A DNA stretch of 64,000 nt from Heliopora coerulea (lineage: Eukaryota; Cnidaria; Anthozoa; Scleralcyonacea; Helioporidae). The position numbers were made by a program, and so were the translations under genes. Of the stretch, positions 54,139 to 64,000 are shown in pieces (the stretch's first letter is position 1; each line of letters opens with the position of its first letter). A model generated the notes under the pieces. It had not been told where the DNA came from and made no database searches. It worked only from the letters and a program-made list of their open reading frames with translations. The stretch covers positions 1 to 64,000 of the forward strand of contig JASJOG010000081.1 of NCBI GenBank assembly GCA_030142905.1, written 5' to 3'.

Positions 54139-56984
54139 CTCAAACGAAGCAGTATTTTAGGCGAAAATCCAGCCGAAAATTGGAAAAATTCAGCCGGAAT
54201 CTTCCTCCGATTTCTAAATACTGATTAATTATGTATTTCTTTTGTTTTTGCTTTATGAATTATTAATGAGTTTGAGAAGAAAATTTCCCATGTGAACACT
54301 CACCGGGATGATTTTTGGGGAATGCGCATGTGTTACGGTTGTTTCATTATTTTCGCACCAAGTTTCAACGTAAATAATCCTAACAGCCGAGGTCAAATTG
54401 ACCATGTAAAGGCGAGGCAAAAACCCTCTCACTTGCCGGGATATCCCGCTTACCCGGCTGACTCGCCTCCCATATAAACAGTCCCTTAAAAGTCTTTAAA
54501 AGGACGAAGAACAAACAAGACCTTGAAGACTTTGGGTTAGACTAAAGGCGAATGACGGAAAAGCGGTGTATAAAATAGTGCCCTTTTTATCTTCGTTTAT
54601 GCATGTTAATGAGGGAAAAATTTTGAATTTAGGGATTAAATCTCCCCTTGAGAACAATAGAAACGGAAGTCATCATGGTATTACGTATGTTTAATCAGTC
54701 AAATACGTACGACTAGGAACTAAAGGGTTAACTTAGGAATATGATCGTGGGCGCAGAACTGAAGACTGCGTCAAGTCTCTTTGTATTACAAATTCATAAC
54801 AAGCTGATTGCAACGCTAAATGTGGGAGTTGGATTAAAATGCGAGGCGACAAACTTGTAATGAATCGTAAACAAACTGCATGTTTTAACGTGCACATGCC
54901 TATGTAACATTCCGGCCGCACGCACGCTTTCAATACAAAGGATTTTCTCTTAAGCTGGAATTGCAAGCTGGAATGACTGATATCTCCCACTTCAATTGTT
55001 TGTTAATGAATGCGAATCCATGGGCCGATCATCAAGGCAGAACGGAAGGCATTGTGTCATTGGGCCGTAAAGATTTATTCTCACTCTATAATAGAAGTTA
55101 GGGACAAGAAGAAGGACTTTTATACGAAGACTATACCAGCTAACATTGTGTTCAATTATTGAGGTGAGTTAGGATTTCTATGGTTCATTGGGTCTGTAGG
55201 TTGTCATGTTAGCTGATAAATTACTTAGTCTGGCGGATATGAGGGTACTTTGGATATGAGACAGCTTTAAATTACAACTTAGAACTTCAGTTCATCTCCT
55301 TGTTAACCGAGAAAAGTCGTTGGTCCAGGAAAACGTTTAAGTTATCCTCGGTTTGGGTAGGTTACCTGATGTAGCATGGTCAACTTCGAACTCACGTTCA
55401 ACTTGATTAATTTAAATCTATCAGCTTGGCTCAGACGATTATCTGTCGGACAAATCAGCATAAAGCTTGTTACAAGCATAAACTGAATGTTTAAGCCGTA
55501 TATTAGTTTATTTTATTAGACAAACGAAAGCCTATCACAGTCAATCATTTTACAAACGGTACCGTCATGTATTTCCTGTCAACTTTAAGACAGTAGGTGG
55601 TAGGGACACAAGCTATGTTTCACTTTAGGGTCGTCACCTCTTGTAAGATGAGTGGGATGTTTAATTAGCTGAACACAGGTTGTGAGGAAAATGGCTGGCG
55701 AATCCGGATATTTGCAGTAATTGCAGACGTCCAAAACAAAAATGGCGCGTTCTCTCCCGTTGAAATACTATCAAATACAGGAATTACACTAACGTCTTAA
55801 CTTCGTGCAAGCTGTAGAATTGCACTTCATTAATGTTGCCTAGAGACGCACTTCATTAATGTTGTCTAGAGATCTTTATACTGTAGTTTGTGTCTGTTCT
55901 TGAAAATACTCTGAAACAGTGGCGTGCGTTCAAATAAGCGCAGGCAAGCGCTGCTTGCCCACTGACATTTGCAAAAAATGGGACCTTTTTTTTTTATCTG
56001 TTTTTTCAAAAAATTTGAAATCGAGTAAATACCATTATAATCTGTTTTCACCCGTCCATATTTGCGTGATGATTGCGGTTGGTCCCTCCGTGAAAGGTTC
56101 CAGTGGATTACAGGGAGCTGATCTTCGTTCCTCTGCTGTTGTTGGTTATTGTAATGTCGCGGTCTGCCAAAGAAATCAATTTATTTCCTGATCATAAACC
56201 AAGGCAATCGCTGCTTGCCTCCAGAGTTCTAAACCTACAAATACGCATTAGCTAAATAACCTTCAGGAGCTTCTAATTCGCCGAATACATACTGTAGGCA
56301 AGTGGCGCTTCTGGAGGCATCAAACAAAACGTTCGGTGGACGTACTGTGGAGTTCATATGACTTCGAAGTTCCTAAATTGAAGTAAATTGATCAATTCTT
56401 AACTTGGCAAAATATTTGAATACAGTGAACTTTAACTCATTTGATTCAGTACTACGTTTTCTCAAGAAGTATGTTGGGAATTTGAAAACTGAGAAAGGCC
56501 TAAATTTGCAATACCCAATCAAAAATCTCAGACTCACTTTTTTGGCTCGTGGAAGTGCAGCTTTGAATGAAATAAAATTCGTCTTTCTGCAAGCTTTGAG
56601 GAATTTACGTTTTCCCGGGACGGTGACGCTAGCTAAAATAGGAGTGAGGGAGGAAGTGGCCCTTCCTTCAGTCGCCAGTGGCATTATTTGTTGAAAAGTT
56701 GTCACGACGGTGGGGCGGGTTGTATTGCTCGAAAATGCTAGTACAATTGTATTTTAGGACACTTAACATTCAAAACTTTTTTTTATCCGGAAACGGTAAA
56801 TGAAGATCAGTGTGTCGGAATTCTTCCCATTCGAAAGTTACCCCCCCGGTCATGGACGCTACTGTTTATAGGTTTGTTCAAATCCGACGAGAAGCAGTTT
56901 GGGTGGAGGTAACCATTTTGTCTCCAGATTCCCGGCATTTTTCTCAACGCGACCGCACAAAAAAATCTTCCACTGTGGAACTGA

Positions 56985-57050
56985 AAAACGATTTCTGAGC
57001 CCCAGATTGGTATTGTCCCTGCAACCTGAGGTTTGAGCTTGACTAACGTC
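56985..57050 (-). mobile_element. SINE fragment
   Basis: AAAACGATTTCTGAGCCCCA followed by decayed box B complement (GTCCCTGCAACCTGA) matches the 3' part of the 14.7 kb SINE in the same orientation. Confidence 0.55.
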
Positions 57051-57127
57051 CAACGCATTCATGAATATCTCCAAGCTCCCGCAGACAAAACATTCGTCTC
57101 TTTGAACAGCATTATCAACATGCATAG

Positions 57128-57612
57128 GCAGTACATATGTCGAACTTGCCCCTTAGCTCGCAGTCTGAATCTCACAGTAGCTCAATGGTTAGAGCGCCTC
57201 CTGTTGTGGCGCCAGGAATTCCCCGATGCAGGGCCTAACGTCCCCGACAAGGGGGTTAAACCAGAGGGGCTGGGACCACGCCCCTTTTATAATTTCTTTT
57301 TTTGATGGTCGAAAAATTATTTTTCGCAAGAATAATCGCAACAACTGACTACAAGAAGTTGGCACGAAGAGAATAGTATTATCTTTCTTGGCTAAATCAA
57401 TAACAAACATAGTTTGTACAATATACAAATGTGTTATCATCAATGAAAATTCCCAGACGAAATGTTAATTTTTCCCGCACAGGGGGCTTTGGCCCCCTCT
57501 GCCAACCCCGCGACGCCACCTCTGAGCATCTCACCGGTCATCAGAAGGTTGCGGGTTTCATCCCCGTCTAGGGCTCAGAAATCATTTTTCTGAGGTTATG
57601 GCTCAACGAACG
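57128..57612 (+). mobile_element. tRNA-derived SINE split by a MITE
   Basis: The left half (ACATATGTCGAACTTGCCCC through TAGCTCAATGGTTAGAGCG) and the right half (ATCTCACCGGTCATCAGAAG, GCGGGTTTCATCCCCGTCTA, TCAGAAATCATTTTTCTGAGG) together equal the 63 kb SINE. They are separated by the 57197-57520 element, inserted between box A and box B. Confidence 0.75.
57197..57520 (-). mobile_element. MITE, CAGGGGTGGYGCCA family, copy 2, nested in a SINE
   Basis: Left CTGTTGTGGCGCCAGGAATT, right CCCGCGACGCCACCTCTGA. Internal GCCCCTTTTATAATTTC is the reverse of the 37.8 kb copy. GAGCGCCTC before and GAGCATCTC after may be a diverged target-site duplication. Confidence 0.7.
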
Positions 57613-57984
57613 TCCAACGATAATCCATGCATTACTTTTATCATGATATCATGGTTTTTCGTGCAATTTGGCAAACGCGTGCTAGTCTTATAGGTTTTTT
57701 AAGCATACTTTTTCCAAGGTCTAGTCATTTTTACTCTGACGAAGGCAGCAGAAGGCGGCCGAAAATTTAGTTAATAAGTCAATTTTTAAGGTCAGATACA
57801 GTACTTTTTAGATATTAACAATTATCTATACTAATTTTCTTTATTCAATTAAGAATACTTCCATTTTCCATTTTTTTAGCCTATTATTGCAGCTGGGGGA
57901 AACTAGTTCCCAGAATTTCATATCCGTGGAAGTTCATTTTGGTTTCTTTTCGGGTCTGTTTTACCTTACTTCAGTTTATTTGAA

Positions 57985-60900
57985 ATGGAAGGACGTAGAT
58001 TGAACTATCTTCTACGCCAGAGAAGTCTTAACTACCAGCTCTCGCGACAAGACAGCGAGGATGGAAGTAGCATTCCAATGTGCTCGCGTGGTCGGAAATC
58101 TGTTGGTAAAAAAGACTCTTCAAACTTTGAAAATAATTGTTGTTTGAAGGACAAAAACAGATCTGCTCAGATCAAACTGTTAGCAATTTATGATGACGCA
58201 AATGCGATAATGAAAATTTTAAAGAGTGAAGGAAATCCGGAGTCAGGTAAGACGGAGTCTGTTCGAGGTAAAAAAAAGGGGGTATGAAATATTTTCCTAT
58301 TAGTGTGAATTGGTGGTGGTTTGATTCTAAGGAAATTACTATATATTGCTGACAGCACTCCATAGTAAAGAATAAATAAAAAAACAAGAGTACTAAAAAA
58401 GGAATACTTAGGAATGTTGTTTTCGAACTTGTAGCGAGTATAAAGACATGGAAAGAACTAGCTGGGGCTCTGACAAACACAGTGGAGCAAAGCAGTAAGT
58501 TAACTTTTGATCCAAGTCCCTTACAGATGTCCGCTGAGATGGTTTAAATATTTCAAACTTCCTGTGGCCTTGTAACAGTTCCTTTTTGCGCACGTTACTG
58601 CACGACTACGAGACGATTAAAAAGTTAAAGAAGACAAAAAAACCCAGATCCATGCTTTCAGGTCCAGTTCGATAGTCAAGCTTCTAATGTGCCGAATCTA
58701 ATTCATATTTAGTTCAGCTATGGTCGACGTTGGTTTCAAACGTCGACCTTAATTCGTTGAACTTAAGGATAATATTAAAACTACTTCGGGTGCTCTTATC
58801 AAAACCTTGCCGTGATATTCAAGTAAATCCAAGAAAAGACAACAATTGTGGTTGAATGTCGAGTTCCAAGATGGATATTTTCGGTTTATTTTTTCTACAG
58901 TACTATATTTTCTTAAACTGTCGGCTGGCTATAGTTTACAAAGGTAGATTGGTGCATTTCTCTACAAGATGGGATGGCCCAGTGAAGTTTAAGTGTGGCC
59001 GGGGCCCTCCAGACCACCCGGGTAGTTACGCCAATGCCTCAAATACTCCATTTATATTTTTAGTTCAAAGACTACTATCCATGCAAGATGAACGCGGCCA
59101 ACCTTGCATCTTCTACGCTTTAGAATCACGCAGCAATAAAGCACTGGCGTGCCTTTTAGATCATTCAAAGAACGCAGATTGTGTCATTACCGCCAATGGG
59201 GAAAGTCTTCTCCATGTAGCTACGAGAATGGGCGAAGTCTGTCTTCTAAGATGCCTATTGGATCGAGATCTTTTTCGTAACCTGGTCGATCATGTAGACC
59301 AAGAACATGGCAGAACGCCTTTGCATATTGCTGCGAAATACAACCATATTGAAGTAGCGAAAGAACTGCTGCTTCATGGAGCAAAACTTGATCGGCAAGA
59401 TACCGCAGGAAATACACCGATATTCATGGCAGCTTCCAAAGGACATGCTCTAATGTTGAAGGTTTTCTTGCAGCATGGTGAGTGTATTTCAAAATCAACG
59501 TCAGTGCATGAACAGCATTCAATAGAAAGCCTCGTGATTCAAAAGTCTAAAATTTCTCTGTATGCTAATCGTCGATCCTTTCTTCGTTCACTTTTTTATA
59601 CTAACTTGCTTTCGCCTAGTTTGTTATAGTCTCTCATTACCACATTTAACTCTTTCCCGGCTGGGTCAATCTTCAATTATTTTACTTTGGTTAACGCCAG
59701 ACAATTTTATTCTGGCAATTTTACTTCTTCTTCTTCTTCTCCTTCTTCTTCTTCTTCTCCTTCTTCTTCTTCTTCTCCTTCTTCTTCTTCTTCTTCTTCT
59801 CCTCCTCCTCCTCCTCCTTCTTCTTCTTCTTCTTCTCCTTCTCCTCCTTCTTCTCCTCCTTCTTCTCCTCCTTCTCCTCCTTCTTCTCCTTCTTCTTCTT
59901 CTTCTTCTCCTTCTCCTCCTCCTCCTCCTCCTCCTCCTCTTCCTCCTCCTCCTTCTTCTTCTTCTTCTTCTTCTTCTTCTCCTTCTTCTCTTTCTCCTCC
60001 TTCTCTTTCTCCTCCTTCTCTTTCTCCTCCTTCTCCTCCTTCTCCTCCTTCTCCTCCTTCTCCTCCTTCTCCTCCTTCTCCTCCTTCTCCTCCTTCTCCT
60101 CCTTCTCCTCCTTCTCCTCCTTCTCCTCCTTCTCCTCCTTCTCCTCCTTCTCCTCCTTCTCCTCCTTCTCCTCCTTCTCCTCCTTCTCCTCCTTCTCCTC
60201 CTTCTCCTCCTTCTCCTCCTTCTCCTCCTTCTCCTCCTTCTCCTCCTTCTCCTCCTTCTCCTCCTTCTTCTTCTTCTCCTTCTTCTCCTTCTCCTCCTCC
60301 TCCTCCTTCTTCTCCTTCTTCTCCTTCTCCTCCTCCTCCTCCTCCTCCTCCTCCTCCTCCTCCTCCTTCTTCTTCTTCTTCTTTAGTCGTCTCCCTGTTG
60401 GCAGGTCCGTGACATTCGTTCTCTCCATCCTCTTCGGTCTTGTGCCTTCCTTTTCATTTCTCTGTAGCTGTTTTCCTTGATCAAATCCAGCGTGGCAATC
60501 ATTTTCCGCCTTCTAGGTCCTTTACCTATCATTCTCCCTCTGGCTAATGCCTGACGGTTTTACTCGTCAAAGAAAGATGTCCTGCTGGGAAAAGGTTCTA
60601 ACCCATCTCTATTCTTTGGGCACAGATTAGCACCTGACGTACGTCACCGACTGATTGTAATTATCGTGTATAGCTTCATGAACATCGCCTTGATTGAACT
60701 TTCGTTGTTTTGAGTCACAAGAAGTCCGATTTAATAACCAAAATTGGATTTGAAACCGAAGATGTTGCGGTTCTTTTCAAGGTTTTGAAGAGGAACACCA
60801 TTTTTTTTATGGAAAACAAAGTGAAGTTTTTGGATGGCGCGGATTCCAAGGCCTCCCCCCTGGTGACGCTCCTGGATAACCTTACATACAGATTTTTAAC

Positions 60901-63062
60901 ATTGTTAACATTCATTGTTTCGCTGTTGATGTGGCGACACATGTGCCGCAATGCTCGGGACATTAAACCATTACCTTGATTTTTAATTTTAATTCGTTCG
61001 ACATTGGTATGGATTAGGGCCAATTTACATGATAAGACTTGTCGCATAAGATTGTTCGCCTGGCGTATGCAATGTTGTCTCAAGGGTACAGATTCTGTTT
61101 ACGACTGGCTCACTAATGTCGCAGTACGTCCTGCAGAAGTTATAGACTTAATCGTATATATCACAACGAACAATCGTATACGACAATTGTATCGTGTAGC
61201 TAGGACCTTATTCTCCCTTTAGGGCCTACTTACACGATACGATTGTTCATCCTGGGGTATGTAATGTAGCCTCAAAGGCACAATTCTTGCTTTCAATTCG
61301 CTCACTAATGTAGCAATACGTGCATAAGACTCCATTCAATTAATCGGATACGTCAGAATGATCAATTGTATACGACAGTTGTATCGTGTAAATAGGCCTT
61401 CATGTGTATTCTGTTCTATTCCTTCTCAACATTTCCTACTTGTTTTTTTGAAACTGAAAGATTTTCGTTTCCGAAATGACGGGGAATGGAAGTGGAGCAT
61501 TTCACCATGGGTGCAACCTCATAAATAGTCCGGATTTTTAGGGGTTTTTGCTTTGTTTGTTATTTTATTAATTTTTAGGAGGAAAAAGCGTCGAAAAACT
61601 AATGCTTGATTCCAGTCTGTATGGCCCACTTCATGAAACCCTTCTTCAAGTTGCCGTTGATAGTGGTGATGAAAAGACGGTTCAAGTTTGTCTTGATCAA
61701 GATTCAGATGTTGTTCGTAAATGTTTGCAAGAAGAAATCAAACATGGACAGGGAGTTTTAATCCACTCTGCTTGTGAGAATGGCATGGAGCAGTGTCTGC
61801 TGAAGATTGTCGAGTCCATGGGAGATCTTGAAAAAGTACATTTACACAGAAAAGACAATCTTGGATGCGCTCCCATCCATAAGTATGGCATCTTGCTAAT
61901 TTTGCTAGCCGTCGACTTAGATATCTGAGCCATTTTCAATGAATTATGGAGAACTTTAGTTTTATGTCTGGTGTAATTTTTTTTCTTACATAAATTAGTC
62001 AGGACTTTTAAATGCAAAGTTACGACTATGGATAAAACTAATGGTAACGAACCTAGAGAGAGGGGGAGGGGGAAGGAGAGGGGGAGGGGGAGAGAGAAGG
62101 GGAGGGGGAGGGGGAGGGGGAGGGGGAGGGGGAGGGGGAGGGGGAGAGGGAGAGGGAGGGAGGAGGAGGGGGGAGGGGAGGGAGAGAAGGAGATGGAAGG
62201 AGGAGGAGGGGGAGGGGAGGGAGAGAAGGAGATGGAAGGAGGGGGAGGGGGAGGGAGAGGGGGAAGAAAGAGGGAGAGGGAGAGGAAGAGGGAGGGAGGA
62301 GGGGGAGGGAGAGAAGGAGATGGAAGGAGGGGGAGGGGAGGGGGAGATGGAGATGGAGAAGGATGAGATGGAGAAGGAACAGGAGAGTGAGAGTGAGAGC
62401 GAGAAGGAAAGAGAAAGAGAGACAAAATTTTATTTGTCTACAGTAGCTTCATCAATTACAAATTATTTTTCATGAAAGCCTTAGTTGGATATACTTACAA
62501 CTACAATCTAGTAAAAACTATAAGGGAGGGGGAGAGGGAGAATGGAGAGTAAGAGGGAGAATGGAGAGAGAGAGGAGAGAGTGGTGAATTCAAAGATATT
62601 TTTGTATCCGAGATTATTAAGTATATTTATTTTAACTTTTTTTTTTATTTTTTATTATTATCTTTATTTTAACTTTTATTTTAAGCTTATTTTAACTGGC
62701 CATCATGGAGCATAAAATTTATCTGCGTAAATGCTCCTCCCTTAATCTACCATCGTCATTCTGAAGTTTTCTTGTTTCAAGACGCATCCTTATATTACTT
62801 TTACCTTTTGTTTGATCATAGAGCTGCTATGAATAATCACGCACGTCTAGTGAAATATCTCAGTTCCATTTCAAGATCTTTTGTGAATCAGACGACAGAA
62901 TATTCTCAGACGGCGTTGGTCTTGGCAGCACAGCGTGGACACGTCGAGGTTGTGGAGGAACTACTCAACCTCAAAGTAGATTTTCGAATCGCTGATGACG
63001 GTGGACGGACAGTCTTGCATTATGGCGTCAATTTTCCTGATGTACTCACCATCTTGCTGCAG
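57985..63062 (+). CDS. Ankyrin-repeat protein, N-terminal part (runs off right edge); possibly TRPA-like
   Basis: Exons in phase: 57985-58246 (ATG, MEGRRLNYLLRQRSLNYQLS), 58435-58494 (SIKTWKELAGALTNTVEQS), 59064-59477, 61579-61882 and 62822-63062 (donor CAG/gtagga). They code 427 residues, with more exons expected beyond 64000. Ankyrin repeats begin about residue 120. Typical helices are GESLLHVATRMGEVCLLRCL, GRTPLHIAAKYNHIEVAKEL, GNTPIFMAASKGHALML, APIHKAAMNNHARLVKYL, SQTALVLAAQRGHVEVVEEL and GRTVLHYGVNFPDVLTILL. The ankyrin unit crosses the 61882/62822 junction correctly, which supports the splice. The first 110 residues are basic and Ser-rich with no recognised domain. A long ankyrin array with this spacing could be the cytosolic arm of a TRPA channel or a plain ankyrin protein. 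No membrane segment lies in the window, so the class is undecided. Confidence 0.75.
58657..58770. mobile_element. MITE related to 46721-46848, copy 2
   Basis: Starts CAGGTCCAGTTCGATAGTCA and contains CTAATGTGCCGAATCTAATTC and GTCGACGTTGGTTTCAAACG. The right end is truncated or diverged. In an intron of the ankyrin gene. Confidence 0.5.
59713..60390. repeat. (CTT/CTC)n trinucleotide microsatellite, about 680 bp
   Basis: CTT and CTC units, with a long CTCCTTCTC hexamer core (60030-60270). Polypyrimidine on plus, polypurine on minus. It produces poly-Leu, poly-Ser/Pro and poly-Glu/Lys artefact ORFs. It starts about 235 bp after the donor at 59477. Confidence 0.97.
61015..61212. mobile_element. 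MITE, GGGCCTATTTACACGATACG family, copy 2
   Basis: Left AGGGCCAATTTACATGATAAG, right ACGACAATTGTATCGTGTAG, with internal GGCGTATGCAATGTTG shared with the other copies. Confidence 0.75.
61220..61402. mobile_element. MITE, GGGCCTATTTACACGATACG family, copy 3
   Basis: Left TAGGGCCTACTTACACGATAC, right GTTGTATCGTGTAAATAGGCC, good terminal inverted repeats. It lies almost end to end with copy 2, separated by about 8 bp. Confidence 0.8.
62050..62420. repeat. GGGGGA/GGGAGA purine repeat
   Basis: About 370 bp of GGGGGA, GAGGGA and AAGGAGATGGAAGG units, purine-only on plus. A smaller remnant is at 62519-62585. It lies in the intron between ankyrin exons and is G-rich in the transcript sense. Confidence 0.95.
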
Positions 63063-63114
63063 GTAGGAAGTTAGAATATCGTGTCGTAGCGATATCATTT
63101 ATATCATTATTAAT

Positions 63115-63312
63115 ATATAGTGGCTTCCGCTCACGTCGCACATATATGTCGAACTTGCACCTTGGCCCTCCATCTGAGTCTTGGTAGCTCAATGGTTAAA
63201 TTGTCTTACCGGTCATCAAAAGATTGCGGGTTCGATCCCCGTCTGGGGCTCAGAAATCGTTTTTCTGAGGATACAACTTTACGATCGTTCATCTATCATC
63301 TCATACCGTGTA
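63115..63312 (+). mobile_element. tRNA-derived SINE-like element, best-preserved copy
   Basis: Order: TAGTGGCTTCCGCTCACGTC, CACATATATGTCGAACTTGC, box A-like GGTAGCTCAATGGTTAAA (near 63184), box B GGGTTCGATCCCC (63228-63240), GTCTGGGGCTCAGAAATCG and an unrelated tail. It inserts about 50 bp after the last ankyrin exon donor. Confidence 0.8.
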
Positions 63313-63639
63313 TTGCAGTGTTTTGATCATTACTACTTATTGACTGAGCGTGAGGTCTGTACTAGTGAAATATTGAACTGATGTTTTTAAGTAAAGGTGA
63401 ACATTGCTGTAGCGACTTGGTCCTCGTGGATGAACAAGATCGACAAACAAAAAAAATTGTTCATCTTTGTTTACAACGGTTTTATTCGGCACTAATGAAG
63501 CAACTTATGTTGATTACTATTGTTGAAACAGAGAGAAAGTGTACTTATTGGTGAATGTTGATCGTCCAGGTTAGAGTAGTCTTGAGAAATCAGAATTATT
63601 GGACGATGTAATGCAAAACAATTACTGACTCGCATCAAA

Positions 63640-63740
63640 ACCTATTGATTTCACTCGGCGTTATATCAACTAATGCAGAGAGCAAAATTACGCAAGTCGA
63701 GTTTGTAAAATTTTGCTCTCTGCATTCGCCGATATAATGC
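63640..63740. repeat. Inverted repeat around ATGCAGAGAGCAAAATT
   Basis: CTAATGCAGAGAGCAAAATTA at about 63671 pairs with AAAATTTTGCTCTCTGCATT at about 63706. Flanking CGGCGTTATAT and CGCCGATATAATGCAGAG extend the symmetry. Confidence 0.7.
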
Positions 63741-63744
63741 AGAG

Positions 63745-64000
63745 AAAACATAACGAAAGCAGACCGATGACTGATCGACAAGCCGTTGAACCAAGCTATC
63801 CAATCAACCGACCAACAAAGCTCGAGTGGCCGAGTGACCATCTGACCGATCGAACGACCAAGTGACCGATTAACTAACCAACTAAATCGTCAGTTAAAGA
63901 GCTAACTTTACCATTAGTTAAACTGTCATTTAACCTGCTGACCAACAACCCTAGAAACTAACGTGCCAACTACCTGATCAACTAACCACCCAACCAATTG
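63745..64000. repeat. Degenerate ACCGA/ACCAA tetranucleotide-like tract
   Basis: Runs of GACCGA, CGACCAAGTGACCGA and CTAACCACCCAACCAA recur irregularly to the right edge. They look like a decayed (GACC)n or (AACC)n simple repeat. Confidence 0.55.

Larger units (their letters stand above)
53523..57984. other. Gene-free stretch
   Basis: No supported coding exon. It holds an inverted repeat at 53996-54138, probable CAGTGGCG-end elements near 55918 and 56290, SINE fragments at 56985-57050 and the split SINE described separately. Confidence 0.5.

Noticed and set aside
59562..60428. Poly-Leu, poly-Ser/Pro and poly-Glu/Lys ORFs.
   Set aside because: Artefacts of the CTT/CTC microsatellite.
61697..62475. 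Gly/Arg-rich plus-strand and Pro/Ser-rich minus-strand ORFs.
   Set aside because: They overlap the GGGGGA repeat and are antisense to the ankyrin exon 61579-61882.

Overview
The window is nuclear DNA from an animal. Genes are split by GT-AG introns, splice phases chain cleanly between exons, and the intervening DNA is packed with simple repeats, SINE-like units and short non-autonomous DNA transposons. Gene content and repeat style point to an anthozoan cnidarian, most likely a stony coral. That is inference from the ARL6, malonyl-CoA decarboxylase and DZIP3-like HEPN-NACHT proteins, since no marker gene settles it. No rRNA, CRISPR, virus or long transposon ORF was seen.

Layout. (1) 42-3522, plus strand: the 3' end of an unrecognised gene entering from the left. 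(2) 5180-7922, minus: a small two-exon gene with a predicted product of 115 aa. (3) About 8-16.7 kb: no supported gene, only repeats and a SINE. (4) 16775-21031, minus: a five-exon gene whose last exon is paralogous to the last exon of the 5.2 kb gene. It starts 197 bp from ARL6 and points away from it. (5) 21229-27844, plus: a complete eight-exon ARL6/BBS3 gene (184 aa), with a microsatellite, a perfect foldback element and a nested MITE in its introns. (6) 31781-36632, plus: a STAND/NLR-like gene coding HEPN, then NACHT, then a degenerate trypsin-like domain, with a 12-bp minisatellite in its intron. (7) About 36.6-42.7 kb: gene-poor, with a 1.4 kb CT-rich 10-bp satellite. (8) 42725-53522, plus: a complete 13-exon malonyl-CoA decarboxylase (528 aa) with a mitochondrial-type leader. 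(9) 53.5-57.9 kb: repeats, including a SINE split by a MITE. (10) 57985-63062, plus: the first coding exons of an ankyrin-repeat protein that runs off the right edge.

The genes do not form a pathway. ARL6 is a ciliary GTPase, MLYCD controls malonyl-CoA and fatty-acid oxidation, and the HEPN-NACHT protein is innate-immune-like. The only close regulatory pairing is the divergent ARL6/minus-gene promoter. Exon coordinates below were read by eye from open frames, splice sites and phase agreement. They have not been checked against transcripts.
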